Counted from the stretch's first letter, positions 1 through 7,729 are shown. The stretch: 10,842 nt of DNA from Euperipatoides rowelli (GCA_003024985.2 PXIH01S0028910.1), one strand, 5' to 3'. The notes: generated from the sequence alone by a model not told the origin. Made by a program: numbers and translations.

Positions 1-143
1 AAAGACAATTATTTTAAAAATTGAGTTGTAAATAACTTTTTTTTTTTTAATTTTTTTTTCTTTCTTTTTCTGGAGGAAATTTTTTTTAGTAAAAATGTTT
101 AAAAATCAATAATAAAAAAGAATAAAAAAATCCATTACATTTG
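1..143. other. AT-rich sequence beyond the gypsy breakpoint
   Basis: This stretch is dominated by T and A runs. Continuing the minus-strand RNase H reading frame of the neighbouring gypsy remnant into it gives no recognisable RNase H or integrase residues, so the element appears truncated near 144 and not just running out of the window. No LTR end is visible. Nothing else is supported here. Confidence 0.5.
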
Positions 144-400
144 ACCTTTAATGGTGGAATATTTACATTCAGCTTTATTCAGTTTTCTGCTGGAGTAAGT
201 TATGGGTTGATGGGTTCCTTCATCATCCCCCTGCTCCAATACTCCTCCTCTAGCCCCCAAACTAACATCCTATTTTATGATGAATGGTTTAGTAAAGTTA
301 AGGTAGAATAATACAGGAACATATATCAATTTTTCTTTTACCTGCACAAAGGCTCTCTCTGCTTCAAGTGTCCAATTTACCTTGATGTTTTACTTTTTTT
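144..400 (-). pseudogene. RNase H domain fragment of gypsy pol (truncated)
   Basis: This is the RNase H-like domain that follows reverse transcriptase in Ty3/gypsy elements and degrades the RNA strand of the RNA-DNA hybrid. On the minus strand, 'ERAFVQVKEKL' (about 360-325) fits the conserved 'W..eaekAF..lK' segment. Then comes 'FTKPFIIK', a stop codon, and 'DVSLGARGGVLEQGDDEG' (about 269-214), which matches the family's DAS-G-G-vLeQ strand with DVS in place of DAS. 'ITYSSRKLNKAECKYST' (to about 152) follows. Similarity stops at 144, so the later catalytic residues are absent. The frame changes at least once, near 372. Confidence 0.9.
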
Positions 401-402
401 AA

Positions 403-456
403 CAGAGCATACAGAGGAGCAGTAGCTTCGGCAAAATTCTTTATAAACTTTCTATA
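403..456 (-). pseudogene. RT-RNase H connection ('YRKF' tether) of gypsy pol
   Basis: These 18 codons read YRKFIKNFAEATAPLYAL on the minus strand without interruption. This is the signature connecting RT to RNase H in Ty3/gypsy elements (family pattern Y-R-x-F-I-x-x-F-x-x-x-x-x-P-L). Immediately upstream, 'FLRTLNI' is in the same frame and corresponds to the usual 'LRSFLGL' segment. It is the best preserved piece of the element and fixes both its class and strand. Confidence 0.93.
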
Positions 457-559
457 AATATTTAGAGTTCTTAAAAAAACACCTCACCCCACACAAAGTT
501 GAAGGATGAGGAAAGTTCCTGGCAATTTTATTATTCTCATGACATGAGTAGGATGTGAT

Positions 560-1200
560 TTTGTCATGTTCACCAAATAATCAAGAAATTTTAATGATTT
601 ACAAAAAAGTTTAAAATTTCAATGGATGAACAGCCATGTTAATTTTTGTAAAAGTTTACAAGATTTCATTGAGTACCTGGAGGTGTTTGTTCTTTAATGA
701 TTTCTGTATCAATAATAACATCATCCTGGAAACAAAAAAAAAACTTGTCATAATGAGAAATGCCCTGTAAGCATCTGTTCATAATATCCTAAAAAAACAC
801 TAGGGCTTAGGCTACAGCACATCCTTTTAGAAATCTTGTTAGGACTTATTTGCTCCAGGGAGTTAAAATCCCAAAACTTTCTTGTATTTTAATCATCCAA
901 CTTTACATTAAAGTAGCCATTGTTCAGGTCAAGGTTGCTAAAAAATTTTGAGCCTCCCAAATGATCCAAAATATCAATATGCATAAGAAGGTTTATGCAC
1001 CTAAGATCAATAACCATATGTATGTCCTGAGAATCACATTTCTTCACAATAAGAATGGGGTTTTCCAAGCAGATGGCTGCCTATGCACTATACCAGCTGA
1101 CTCAAGTTAATTTAGTTTTTTCCAAAGTGGTGCAAATACACAGACTGAGGGAATCTGTATTGTTTCTGATAAATAGGCTCATTGGAAGTATTTAAGGGCC
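560..1200 (-). pseudogene. Reverse transcriptase domain of gypsy pol, degenerate
   Basis: Reading leftwards on the minus strand: 'EPIYQKQYRFP' (1180-1148) is the RT entry segment, 'NPILIVKK' (about 1064-1041) the 'SPivlVkKkdG' block, 'VIDLR' (1014-1000) the cIDYR block, 'NLDLNNGYFNVKL' (937-899) the fs.LDL..GY block with the first catalytic aspartate, and 'MNRCLQGI' lies around 790-765. 'QDDVIIDTE' (from 728) is the YxDD catalytic box with its tyrosine pair replaced by FQ. 'FLDYLVNMTKSHPTH' (about 590-545) corresponds to the 'FLGhvvs..Gi' segment. Stops occur after VKLDD and elsewhere, and there are several frame changes, so no active enzyme can be made. The YxDD tyrosine loss alone would impair catalysis. 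Confidence 0.9.
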
Positions 1201-1381
1201 TAAGGGGGTAAATTATCTCCTTTCATCTAAGTTACATCTTCAATAAGGTGTCTTGATATTCAATAGCCTATTTATATTGTTCAGTCTGTAAAGCCACATC
1301 CTTCAGCTTTAGAAAGTCACAAATTTCCTAAAAAGTGACTCTGTCTCTATTATTTCCCAACAAGTCATGCTCTTCCATTCA

Positions 1382-1764
1382 GTTCTCACCCAGCACCATG
1401 ATGTTAGATTGTTAAGATTGTCTCCACACTGGAATGCCAGACTCATATGACACAGTATTGCAACATTCAACTCATCAACTCATTCCAGTCCCTAGAAGTA
1501 TAACTGTAAATGTCAACTTAAATGTTTTATTTTTTGTATTTAATATTGCATGATGCTGTAACAGATCTATTATAACTTGCTAATCATGTAACTTGCAAAC
1601 ACAAACTGTTTTAAAAAGTGTGCCTGATCAATAGCGATGTCTACTACAATTTTATAGCCTTACAGAGACTGGTCTGAATAAAAGATTCCATATTTACTGT
1701 ATTAAAATATCTTTCCCGCCCACAGCCTTCTGTATCCAACTCCTGTATCCAGCAAAGCCCTAAA
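1382..1764 (-). pseudogene. Aspartic protease (retropepsin) remnant of gypsy pol
   Basis: The minus-strand frame starting at 1764 reads FRALLDTGV, the retropepsin active-site loop: 'ALLDTGA' is typical, and DTG lies at 1749-1741. About 340 bases further, 'IMVLGEN' followed by a stop and 'MEEHDLLG' (1402 onwards) resembles the C-terminal 'vILGxdWL' of the same fold. The distance between them, roughly 115 codons, suits a retroviral-type protease. Position immediately upstream of RT on the same strand also fits. The middle of the domain is too eroded to follow. Confidence 0.75.
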
Positions 1765-1768
1765 CTCC

Positions 1769-2017
1769 CTATTTAAAATCATAATAGAAACGATGGGTTT
1801 CTCTGGGATTAAAATATCTATGTATAGTGGATTTGAAATAATTTGATTTATTTTTATTTTTCCAGGTTTTATTTTTCCTTAATTTACTATTATATATGTA
1901 TTTTGTACCTTTAAAACTTTTATTTATGTTGTTTGGATTATTTATGAACTGCTTGTTTGCCTTAATTGAATAATTACGATGATTTTGATCCTCCATCTTG
2001 AAATCTAATGTTGACAT
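1769..2017 (-). pseudogene. 82-codon open frame, possible gag-protease linker relic
   Basis: This is an ATG-initiated open frame rich in Asn, Lys and Tyr. It ends in a stop five bases before the protease DTG block and is in a different frame from it. Its C-terminus, 'RETHRFYYDFK', sits where Ty3/gypsy proteins have the strand leading into 'v.aLlDTGa', so it may be the decayed N-terminal part of the protease region. The N-terminal half matches nothing I recognise: no zinc knuckle (CCHC) and no capsid motif. The AT-rich composition alone could give such a frame, so it should not be read as an expressed gene. Confidence 0.3.
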
Positions 2018-2332
2018 CTAGTCACACAACTTGTGAGTTGATGACGAGCTGCTGAAGTCATACTTATTAAACTCAGATGACGACTGATCTCGTATCTAAT
2101 GTGAGATGTGAAGAAGTTTTCAAGATTAGCTTTTCCTGGACTAACTATCGGCTACTGCCTGCCCTATTGGAACAAACTACAGATAACATTTAAGAAGTAA
2201 CCACATGACATGACTGACCAGCCAGATTTTGACATTTAGATGCTGTAGAATTAGTTTTAAAATTACAGTTACTAGACTATTGCCGTGATTTTGAGCAGAC
2301 TAATTGATAGTTAGGTATATAAATAGGTACTG
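2018..2332. other. Unassigned spacer, possibly decayed gag region
   Basis: If the gypsy element continues rightwards this would be its gag side, but neither strand shows a CCHC zinc knuckle or a capsid motif. The part at 2030-2230 is less AT-biased than its surroundings and carries a short repeated GATGACGA. Nothing more can be supported. Confidence 0.3.
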
Positions 2333-2389
2333 TAAATAGATCTATATTATCTAAATAGATCTATAATATCTAAATAGATGGATATATGG
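2333..2389. repeat. 19-bp tandem repeat, three copies (array A)
   Basis: Three adjacent 19-bp units lie at 2333-2351, 2352-2370 and 2371-2389. The first two differ at one base, and the third keeps TAAATAGAT and then diverges. Each of the first two contains the palindrome ATAGATCTAT. A partial related unit (ATAAATAGG) lies just upstream. The array is followed by an alternating TA/CA tract. The same core and unit length recur in the array at 7730-7803. Confidence 0.85.
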
Positions 2390-2655
2390 AAAGATAGGTA
2401 GAGAAATATAAATATACAGTATATTGTGTACACATACATATAGTCTACTATATATATATTGTAAAGAATGACTATACAAATATAATCTATATGGCTTAGT
2501 TCTAATTTGAAGGTTTAGGTTATTATTTTTTTAAACAATTTTTCATTTGTTGCAAAATTCATCTTGAAATTAGTTTAATTGCATTATTTTTTCCAAACTG
2601 CAAAGCTTAGACATGTATTAAAGGCTAAAACCTAATGAAAAATGACATACCGTTA
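2390..2655. repeat. TA/CA-rich low-complexity tract and unassigned sequence
   Basis: From about 2405 to 2460 the sequence alternates between A/T and CA steps, ending in a pure TA run near 2447-2459. The rest of the stretch is AT-rich, with no open frame or motif I recognise. Confidence 0.5.
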
Positions 2656-2763
2656 CTTTACAGACCCCTCTGTTAATTGGGTCAAAGACTGAATTGAATA
2701 AGTGATGATCTCTGACTGCTCTTCTTGAAGTAAATCATTCTGACATCTGGCCAAGATTACTAC
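2656..2763 (-). pseudogene. 36-codon open stretch, weak gag-like candidate
   Basis: The minus strand is open here and reads a segment containing 'RCQNDLLQEEQSEIITYS' and then 'IQSLTQL'. The pattern of a glutamine-rich helix followed by 'S-E-x-I-x-x-Y' and 'L-x-x-L' is loosely like the capsid C-terminal segment of Ty3/gypsy gag proteins ('Q..esi.ey...Lr.L'). It lies on the same strand as pol and upstream of the protease, where gag belongs, although about 900 bases away. It has no start codon and is short, so chance resemblance is quite possible. Confidence 0.2.
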
Positions 2764-3159
2764 TCAATCTGATTTTCCAAATAAATTAATTTTTTAATTT
2801 TTTTTTTCTTTTTGTAGAATATTCAGATCTTCATCTTAGAAAGTTGAAACAAGTTAATTGAAAGCCAGAATTAAATTTTCAATATATCTGGAGATTTTTT
2901 TTTTTCTTCTTCCATCTTAAACCAATTTTTACGAGAGACATATGATTCTTAAATTCTTAAAGATAATGATTGAAATAGATGTCACTATTAATTCAGTATT
3001 TGGGATTTAATATCCCATAATTCCTTGCCAGATAACTGGATTTTTATTAAAGTCGTTGTTTCAATATTTCTGTTATTTTATTTATAGAATTGTTTGGGTA
3101 TAAAATAAAATGTTTTATTAATATAGTTTCCTGGAAATATTTGTATTAGACTTTTGAGC
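2764..3159. other. AT-rich spacer without recognisable feature
   Basis: This stretch contains a T-rich tract followed by TAG at 2796-2817, which would resemble a splice acceptor if exons were present. No coding potential lies on either side of it. The sequence is otherwise AT-rich with no repeats beyond short homopolymers. Confidence 0.4.
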
Positions 3160-3640
3160 TGAGGATAGAAAATTATAAAAATGAGTAAAGTAAAAAAAGA
3201 AAAAAGAAATGAGTAATGTAATTATTAACAATTCGATTCAATTTCAATTTATTTCCCCATAAACAATTATAAGACTGTCTCATAAAACTAAATCTCAGAA
3301 ATAAATTATAATAAAGTTATATTCAGGAAGGAGGCAAATAACAAACCCCAAAGGGCTGAAAGGCACTGCCACATAATTAAATAAATAAAAAATTTAAACA
3401 AGAAAGCAGTATAAGAGTTTAATTAAAGAAACAACAGCAGAAAAAAATAAACAAAAGTAACTGAGTAGTTGAAAAGTCACTGTGAAAGAAAAAAAATAAG
3501 AAACAATAAAATAGAAGATGAACCATAAGGAACACAGTATGTACATACAGGTACCATAATTTGTAAAATTTAAATATTGTGCAGTGATAAAATTAAAAAA
3601 AAAGAAAAGTAAAACTTCAATTGGCTAACTTTAGTTTACA
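3160..3640. other. A-rich, T-poor strand-asymmetric tract
   Basis: For almost 500 bases the plus strand is packed with A runs and AAG/AAC words and has few T runs, unlike the rest of the window, where A and T runs alternate. It begins with a short imperfect duplication of ATGAGTAAAGTA / ATGAGTAATGTA (3181, 3210). No open frame longer than a few dozen codons was recognised. An old A-rich retroposon tail or a replication or transcription skew could cause this; I cannot tell which. Confidence 0.5.
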
Positions 3641-3696
3641 AAGCAGCCCAGTGTATAATCTTCACATGTGAGTTTCGAACTAAAGGTGTGTTGTAG

Positions 3697-3790
3697 CTAG
3701 GGTTGCCACGCATTCTACTTTTAGCAGAACAGTCCTTCAATTACGATAGATATCCTACGTCCTACATGAAAGATTAATTGTCCTACTTTA
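3697..3790. mobile_element. Possible DNA-transposon terminal region with TCCTAC cluster
   Basis: The segment begins TAGGGTTGCCACG and then has a cluster of related hexamers: TTCTAC, TCCTTC, and TCCTAC at 3751, 3757 and 3781. A 'GGTTGCCA' start followed by spaced TCCTAC/TCCTGC words is how some hAT-type and other cut-and-paste elements look at their ends, where short subterminal repeats bind transposase. I found no matching inverted end in the following kilobase and no target duplication, so only one end would be present. This is a resemblance and not a demonstrated element. Confidence 0.25.
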
Positions 3791-4879
3791 CATTTGTAAA
3801 CAAAACAAAAAAAACTTTATGTTAAAAAATTAAGCCATTTCAAAAAATTAAAAACAAAGAATATTCAATTAATTTCTAAACGCACGTATAGGATTTTTTA
3901 AACGCAATAAAAATCTTTGTTGGTAACAGTATTTTTCTCCAACAATGAAAAGTTCCATTTTACTACAAACTTCCATTTTTGGCCATGGAGGGAAGCATTA
4001 TAATTGCCATTGGATTTCAAAGAACTCACAAAAGCAGTTTTCTCCAAATCGGTCCAGTTTTATGAAAATGGATTTTAACGGGTTTTAGCGATAAACATGT
4101 AACTTTAATCTCTAGATGTGGAGGGAGCTTTAGACTATATATGATCAGAATCGTATATGCTATGATACAAATTTATTTTTAATTCATTAAATTAGCAGTG
4201 ACAGAGATACTGCCGTTAGTAAAATCATGCAACTAAGGGTTATGAGGTTTTATCACTGTGCTAATAATTATATGGATTATGTTTGAGTGTGGGAAATGCA
4301 GATAGTAAAGTTTATGCTCTTTTCAAAGTAAATTGATTTGTTACAACCTCTCTCTCTCTATCTATCTTTATTAGTCATAAGAAGGTTACTTTATTTTATG
4401 TGTTATACAAATATTTTATATATGATAAAAAAAATAATATCAAATTTATCAGTTTATCGAATATTAGTTATAATAATGTTAATAAGAGATCAATAGAAAT
4501 ATACTTTAACAAGTTTTTTTTTTCCCACTTAACCTTAAAATTTTGATAAGCTTAATCTCTTGAAATCTTGTTCTGAAAGCTTTAAAATTTCAATGAAAAT
4601 ATAATCAGTTCATCTTGCAGTTGAGAAATCTTACAACTTTTAGTAAATTCCNTATCTTACATTTTTATGCTGAATAATTTATTGGAGAATGATAAAGGTA
4701 ATAAAAGTAAGAAAGATTATAAATTCATATAATAATAAATGAAAACACAATTTTCCGCCACGCAACGGCACATGCTTAATACCTTTCCCCTACTGTATTG
4801 TAAAGGCAGACGATATTGTTCCCACTTAGTTTAAAATATACTATATGAAGAAACAGAGAATATATAATAGATGCAGAAA
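3791..4879. other. AT-rich spacer, no gene seen
   Basis: No coding frame, RNA gene or transposon signature is recognised. Minor items are a (TC)n/(TATC)n tract at about 4349-4368, an unresolved base at 4652, and a small GC-richer patch, TTCCGCCACGCAACGGC, at about 4754-4770. The 18-mer at 4836-4853 recurs with one change at 7646-7663. Confidence 0.4.
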
Positions 4880-4930
4880 TTTGTTTTATTATTATTCAAT
4901 TAGTTTATTATTATTAGTAGTAGTAGAAGC
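4880..4930 (+). repeat. TTA/TAG triplet microsatellite
   Basis: Two short (TTA)n runs are followed by (GTA/TAG)4. This is the first of four triplet patches between 4880 and 5712. The 65-codon frame that starts at 4845 reads straight through it and then into the MITE, so that frame is not a gene. Confidence 0.8.
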
Positions 4931-4964
4931 ATTATTTGAACAGTACATGAATTTATACAGGGAA

Positions 4965-5233
4965 CAGTATTTGGCCAGGACCCATTATCTGCCCACCAAC
5001 ATAATTAACGTTAGGAGTCACCTGACAACTAAAATGAAGTAGCGCCTGGAATTACTATTTTTTTCACCGATTTTAGTATATTTTCTTTACAGTCCTAACC
5101 TTACCGTAACCCTGAACCCTCGGATAATCTAAAAAGGAAATAATCCTTTGCTGATTGCTGATTTAGATAATTATTTCAACTTACTTCCGTCAGCCATATT
5201 GGTGGGCAGATAACGGATATTGACTCAGTATTT
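4965..5233. repeat. 8-bp target-site duplication CAGTATTT around the MITE
   Basis: Exact copies of CAGTATTT lie at 4965-4972 and 5226-5233. They abut the outermost bases of the inverted repeat symmetrically: nine bases separate each copy from the well-conserved inner arm on both sides. An 8-bp duplication is the usual footprint of hAT-superfamily insertion, also seen with P-type elements. Confidence 0.75.
4973..5225. mobile_element. 253-bp MITE with terminal inverted repeats, hAT-like
   Basis: The left end (4973-5003) and the reverse complement of the right end (5225-5195) match over about 31 bases. The core TTATCTGCCCACCAA is identical (4985-4999 and 5213-5199), flanked by CC(A/G) and (C/T)AT. 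In the outer nine bases all but one of the differences are transitions, as expected of methylation-driven decay. Similarity continues weakly inwards (ACG..AG). The interior has no open frame, so the element would depend on a transposase made elsewhere. It includes a degenerate CCTAAC-like run at 5094-5120. Insertion into a TAG/TTA microsatellite region suggests no functional target. The superfamily assignment rests on the 8-bp duplication only. Confidence 0.75.
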
Positions 5234-5239
5234 TTCTTC

Positions 5240-5260
5240 TTATTATTATTATTGGTCTTA
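5240..5260 (+). repeat. Short TTA microsatellite
   Basis: A five-unit TTA-type run lies just right of the MITE. It is probably the continuation of the triplet patch into which the MITE inserted. Confidence 0.7.
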
Positions 5261-5370
5261 TGATTATTATTTTTAGAGTAAGCTTATGAATTTTAGCACA
5301 TAGCATATTATATTGTTCAGACTTAGATTAGAAATTACAGAATGAAATAGATGGCTGTGTTTATCTTATT

Positions 5371-5431
5371 AATAGTAGTAGTAGTACTAGTAGTAGTAGT
5401 GGTAGCAGTAGTCTTAGTTATTATTATTATA
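5371..5431 (+). repeat. TAG/GTA triplet microsatellite grading into TTA
   Basis: About a dozen TAG-type triplets with a few substitutions (ACTAG, GTGG, CAG) pass into four TTA units. The 12-mer CTTAGATTAGAA occurs both before it (5322-5333) and after it (5441-5452), which suggests an old local duplication of a triplet block together with its flank. Confidence 0.75.
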
Positions 5432-5546
5432 TTTTTTGGGCTTAGATTAGAATGTAGGAAGAATTGTTAGAAATAGTATTTTTTTCATAGAGTTATTTAT
5501 TTAAGAATATAATAGATGAACATATGTCTTTTTATTATTAGAAGTC

Positions 5547-5716
<170 letters not shown>

Positions 5717-5720
5717 TCTG

Positions 5721-5819
5721 GATCCCAATAAAGCTGCTGCTCAAAGCAAGGTCTGGTTGTACTTCAACTCTCAATGGACTCTTCAGGATGTGCATTTGAA
5801 AGTGAAATGTAATTACGGA
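5721..5819 (+). pseudogene. Possible half of a BED-type zinc finger (transposase or ZBED relic)
   Basis: Thirty-three open codons directly after the microsatellite contain 'AQSKVWLYF' (5742-5765) and, twelve residues later, 'KVKCNYG' (5799-5819), then a stop. BED zinc fingers, found in hAT transposases and ZBED proteins, start with S-x-V-W-x-x-F and continue to K-x-x-C-x-x-C; here the Trp, Phe and first Cys are in place, and the second Cys reads Tyr-Gly. The two zinc-binding histidines that should follow are not found in any frame. There is no start codon, because the frame runs back into the TTA tract. It is either a broken transposase fragment or a coincidence of short length. Confidence 0.3.
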
Positions 5820-5822
5820 TAA

Positions 5823-7423
5823 TACATTTATAAAAAACTGGGAAGATGGAGGGGGGGGAAGAAGTGTCAACACAGACTAAGTACAAGGATGGCTTGAACT
5901 GTAATAGCAATCAGAGCTAAATATTTGTAATTGTTCTAGTGTTTTTGAATTTATAAATTATTGGTGGACTGCTATCCTTCATTCATAAAGCCATTTTTAA
6001 TTAAGTGATTGGGGTTAATTATATTTATCATCAATTAGGTCTCCTTCTAAGCGATAGTTAATTTAAAAATTATTATGCCAATCACATGCAAGCTTGTGTT
6101 TGTTATACATTTTAAATATTTGACTGTAAAAATTGTATTATAGTTAAATATAATTCTTGCCTTTCTACCGAACCCTCAGGGCCTTGCTCAATCTTCTGAT
6201 CGGTACTGTACCTCATCCTTCTCTGCAAACTCTGTGTTGAAAATATTATTAAAATTAATGACTTTACAACACAAAATTATCTTAGTCAGTTATGAGACTT
6301 TTTTTTTCCATCTCAGATTTGTTGTATTTTCAAAACAAAAGTTTAGAATTTAATTACACTTAAAATTTAATTTCTATCAACGTCAAATCAAATAGTTACG
6401 AATTAAAGTGACAGTAATATTTTACGTTTACTTTGTCATTGTATTTTGTTTTTATATGTATGTTCGAGTGTTTAAAAATTTTAATTAAAGGTTTTCACAA
6501 CTTTGAAATATTGAAAACTAATCTTTGTTACACCTGTGACCATAAGAGATATTTATTTTTAAAACCATGACGTAATAGAACTTATTATTGTTCCTTTAAA
6601 AAAAACAATTGATATCAAAGATATGCATTTAATTTGATATCAAAACTGAAAAGTAATGTGCAAAATTAGATTTACCTCCTGAATATCATAACAATCAAGC
6701 AATTCAGATCAATTGGAATTTATTTGTGTTTAAAGGAATGATGCTTGCTTTGGTTTTCCCAACATCACAAATTGTCAAATAATCTTCAAATAATACTGAA
6801 AATCAAAATCATGAACTAGGAATTTAATTTAATGAACAATATTGTGTTAATGTTTAATATTTATCAAATGACACTTTCCACATTAGGTCATGTGATTTAT
6901 TTGTTGTTATTCTGAATCTGAAGCGTCTATTTCCGCAATGCTAAGGCCTTAGTCAATGAGCATTTACCGAGCAAAAGTTTCTTCAAAATTATGTAAATTA
7001 AGTAATTATGACAGGAGATCAAGGTTTAAACACTAAGATCTGACCTCAGGTTTTCATTCTGGTTGACATTTCTAGAATCATTTTGGTTGCATTTCCCTAC
7101 CATGCCCAAATGACCAATTNCTATAAGCTATCCAATATGCAATGCAGTTGATTGTGCTTATCAGCTGACTTCAGCCACCAGCCTTATGTTTACCAATTAA
7201 AATCCTGTTTCAGAAGAATTGATCATTATTAGAACCTACAATTAACTATATTTATTTCATAGACTGCTAATGCTATCCAAAATTTAATGTAATATCCAAT
7301 TTCCAAGAGTCTATAGCATTTTCTTTTTGCTATTAAAGCTTAAATCAAGAGATTTATTTAAGGAAACAGTTATCTTTGCAAAAGGTGAGCTCTTTATTAT
7401 TAACCAGTTTAATGTATCACTAC
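5823..7423. other. Long AT-rich spacer, no gene seen
   Basis: There is no convincing coding sequence. Items noted: an eight-G run at 5851-5858; a 69-codon plus-strand stretch without a stop (6144-6350), including a GC-richer patch at about 6165-6240, but with no start until mid-frame and no recognisable motif; a repeated TTGATATCAAA (6609-6619, 6634-6644); a 12-bp palindrome, CTAAGGCCTTAG (6941-6952); and one unresolved base at 7120. Confidence 0.4.
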
Positions 7424-7442
7424 TTTTTTTTTTTTTTTTTTT
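7424..7442 (-). repeat. T19 tract, likely poly(A) tail of the minus-strand LINE
   Basis: Nineteen consecutive Ts on the plus strand read as A19 on the minus strand, about 420 bases downstream of the end of the LINE ORF remnant and on the same strand. This is where a retrotransposed copy would carry its tail. Right beside it (7443-7468) is an imperfect hairpin, GCAAAATTAT / ATAATTTGC. The tail interpretation is inference: a pure A19 on an otherwise decayed element is unusual, so it may be an independent or re-expanded homopolymer. Confidence 0.45.
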
Positions 7443-7532
7443 GCAAAATTATAATTATAATAATTTGCATTTATTTCATCAATGAATCTAACTATACTAA
7501 AGATCAAGTTTGGTCATGATGTCTGTCATGCT

Positions 7533-7571
7533 GCTCGGCCATCTTTGGCGAGCCGATAATGCCCAAAGATG
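7533..7571. other. Two overlapping, mutually exclusive stem-loops
   Basis: GCTCGGCC (7533-7540) can pair with GGCGAGC (7547-7553), with one bulge. CATCTTTGG (7540-7548) can instead pair perfectly with CCAAAGATG (7563-7571). The two stems share bases and cannot form together. The patch is distinctly GC-richer than its surroundings and lies in the presumed LINE 3' UTR, where some families keep a hairpin recognised by their reverse transcriptase. Function is not shown. Confidence 0.45.
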
Positions 7572-7729
7572 TTTTCTCTCTATTTTCTGTCCATATATGT
7601 CACTATATTCGTCATTTTTAATGGGCTTTTAAACTAGTACATAATATATACTGTATGAAGAAATATGTATATTGTAACAAAATAGAATTAACATTGGTTC
7701 ACTTAATAGCATCTTAGCACATAGGTATT

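Larger units (their letters stand above)
144..1764 (-). mobile_element. Decayed Ty3/gypsy-type LTR retrotransposon, pol region (protease to RNase H)
   Basis: Minus-strand translation, joined across several frames, follows the Ty3/gypsy pol order: protease active site (about 1764-1741), protease end (1402-1382), reverse transcriptase (about 1200-560), tether (456-403) and early RNase H (about 400-144). Many in-frame stops and frameshifts show it is long dead. The order PR-RT-RH and motifs such as YRKFIKNF and SRKLNKAECKYS distinguish it from LINEs and from copia-type elements. It ends abruptly inside RNase H; integrase and both LTRs are missing. Spacing between blocks is close to normal, so the damage is mostly point mutation and small indels. 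The gag side may reach 2017 or beyond. I am confident of the superfamily, not of the clade. Confidence 0.9.

Noticed and set aside
2796-2820. Polypyrimidine tract plus TAG resembling a splice acceptor
   Set aside because: T runs followed by AG are abundant in this AT-rich DNA, and no coding sequence follows.
3660-3720. Possible tRNA-derived SINE (GTTTCGAACT resembling a B box)
   Set aside because: There is no A box at the right distance upstream and no cloverleaf can be drawn.
4845-5042. 65-codon plus-strand frame starting MKKQRIYN
   Set aside because: It runs through a TTA/TAG microsatellite and ends inside the MITE, crossing the element's left boundary, so it cannot be an old gene.
6144-6350. 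69 stop-free codons on the plus strand
   Set aside because: It has no ATG near its start, no known motif and no supporting context. Runs of this length are expected by chance somewhere in six frames of 10.8 kb.
6941-6952. Palindrome CTAAGGCCTTAG as an operator or binding site
   Set aside because: It is a single 12-bp palindrome with no gene nearby and no second copy.
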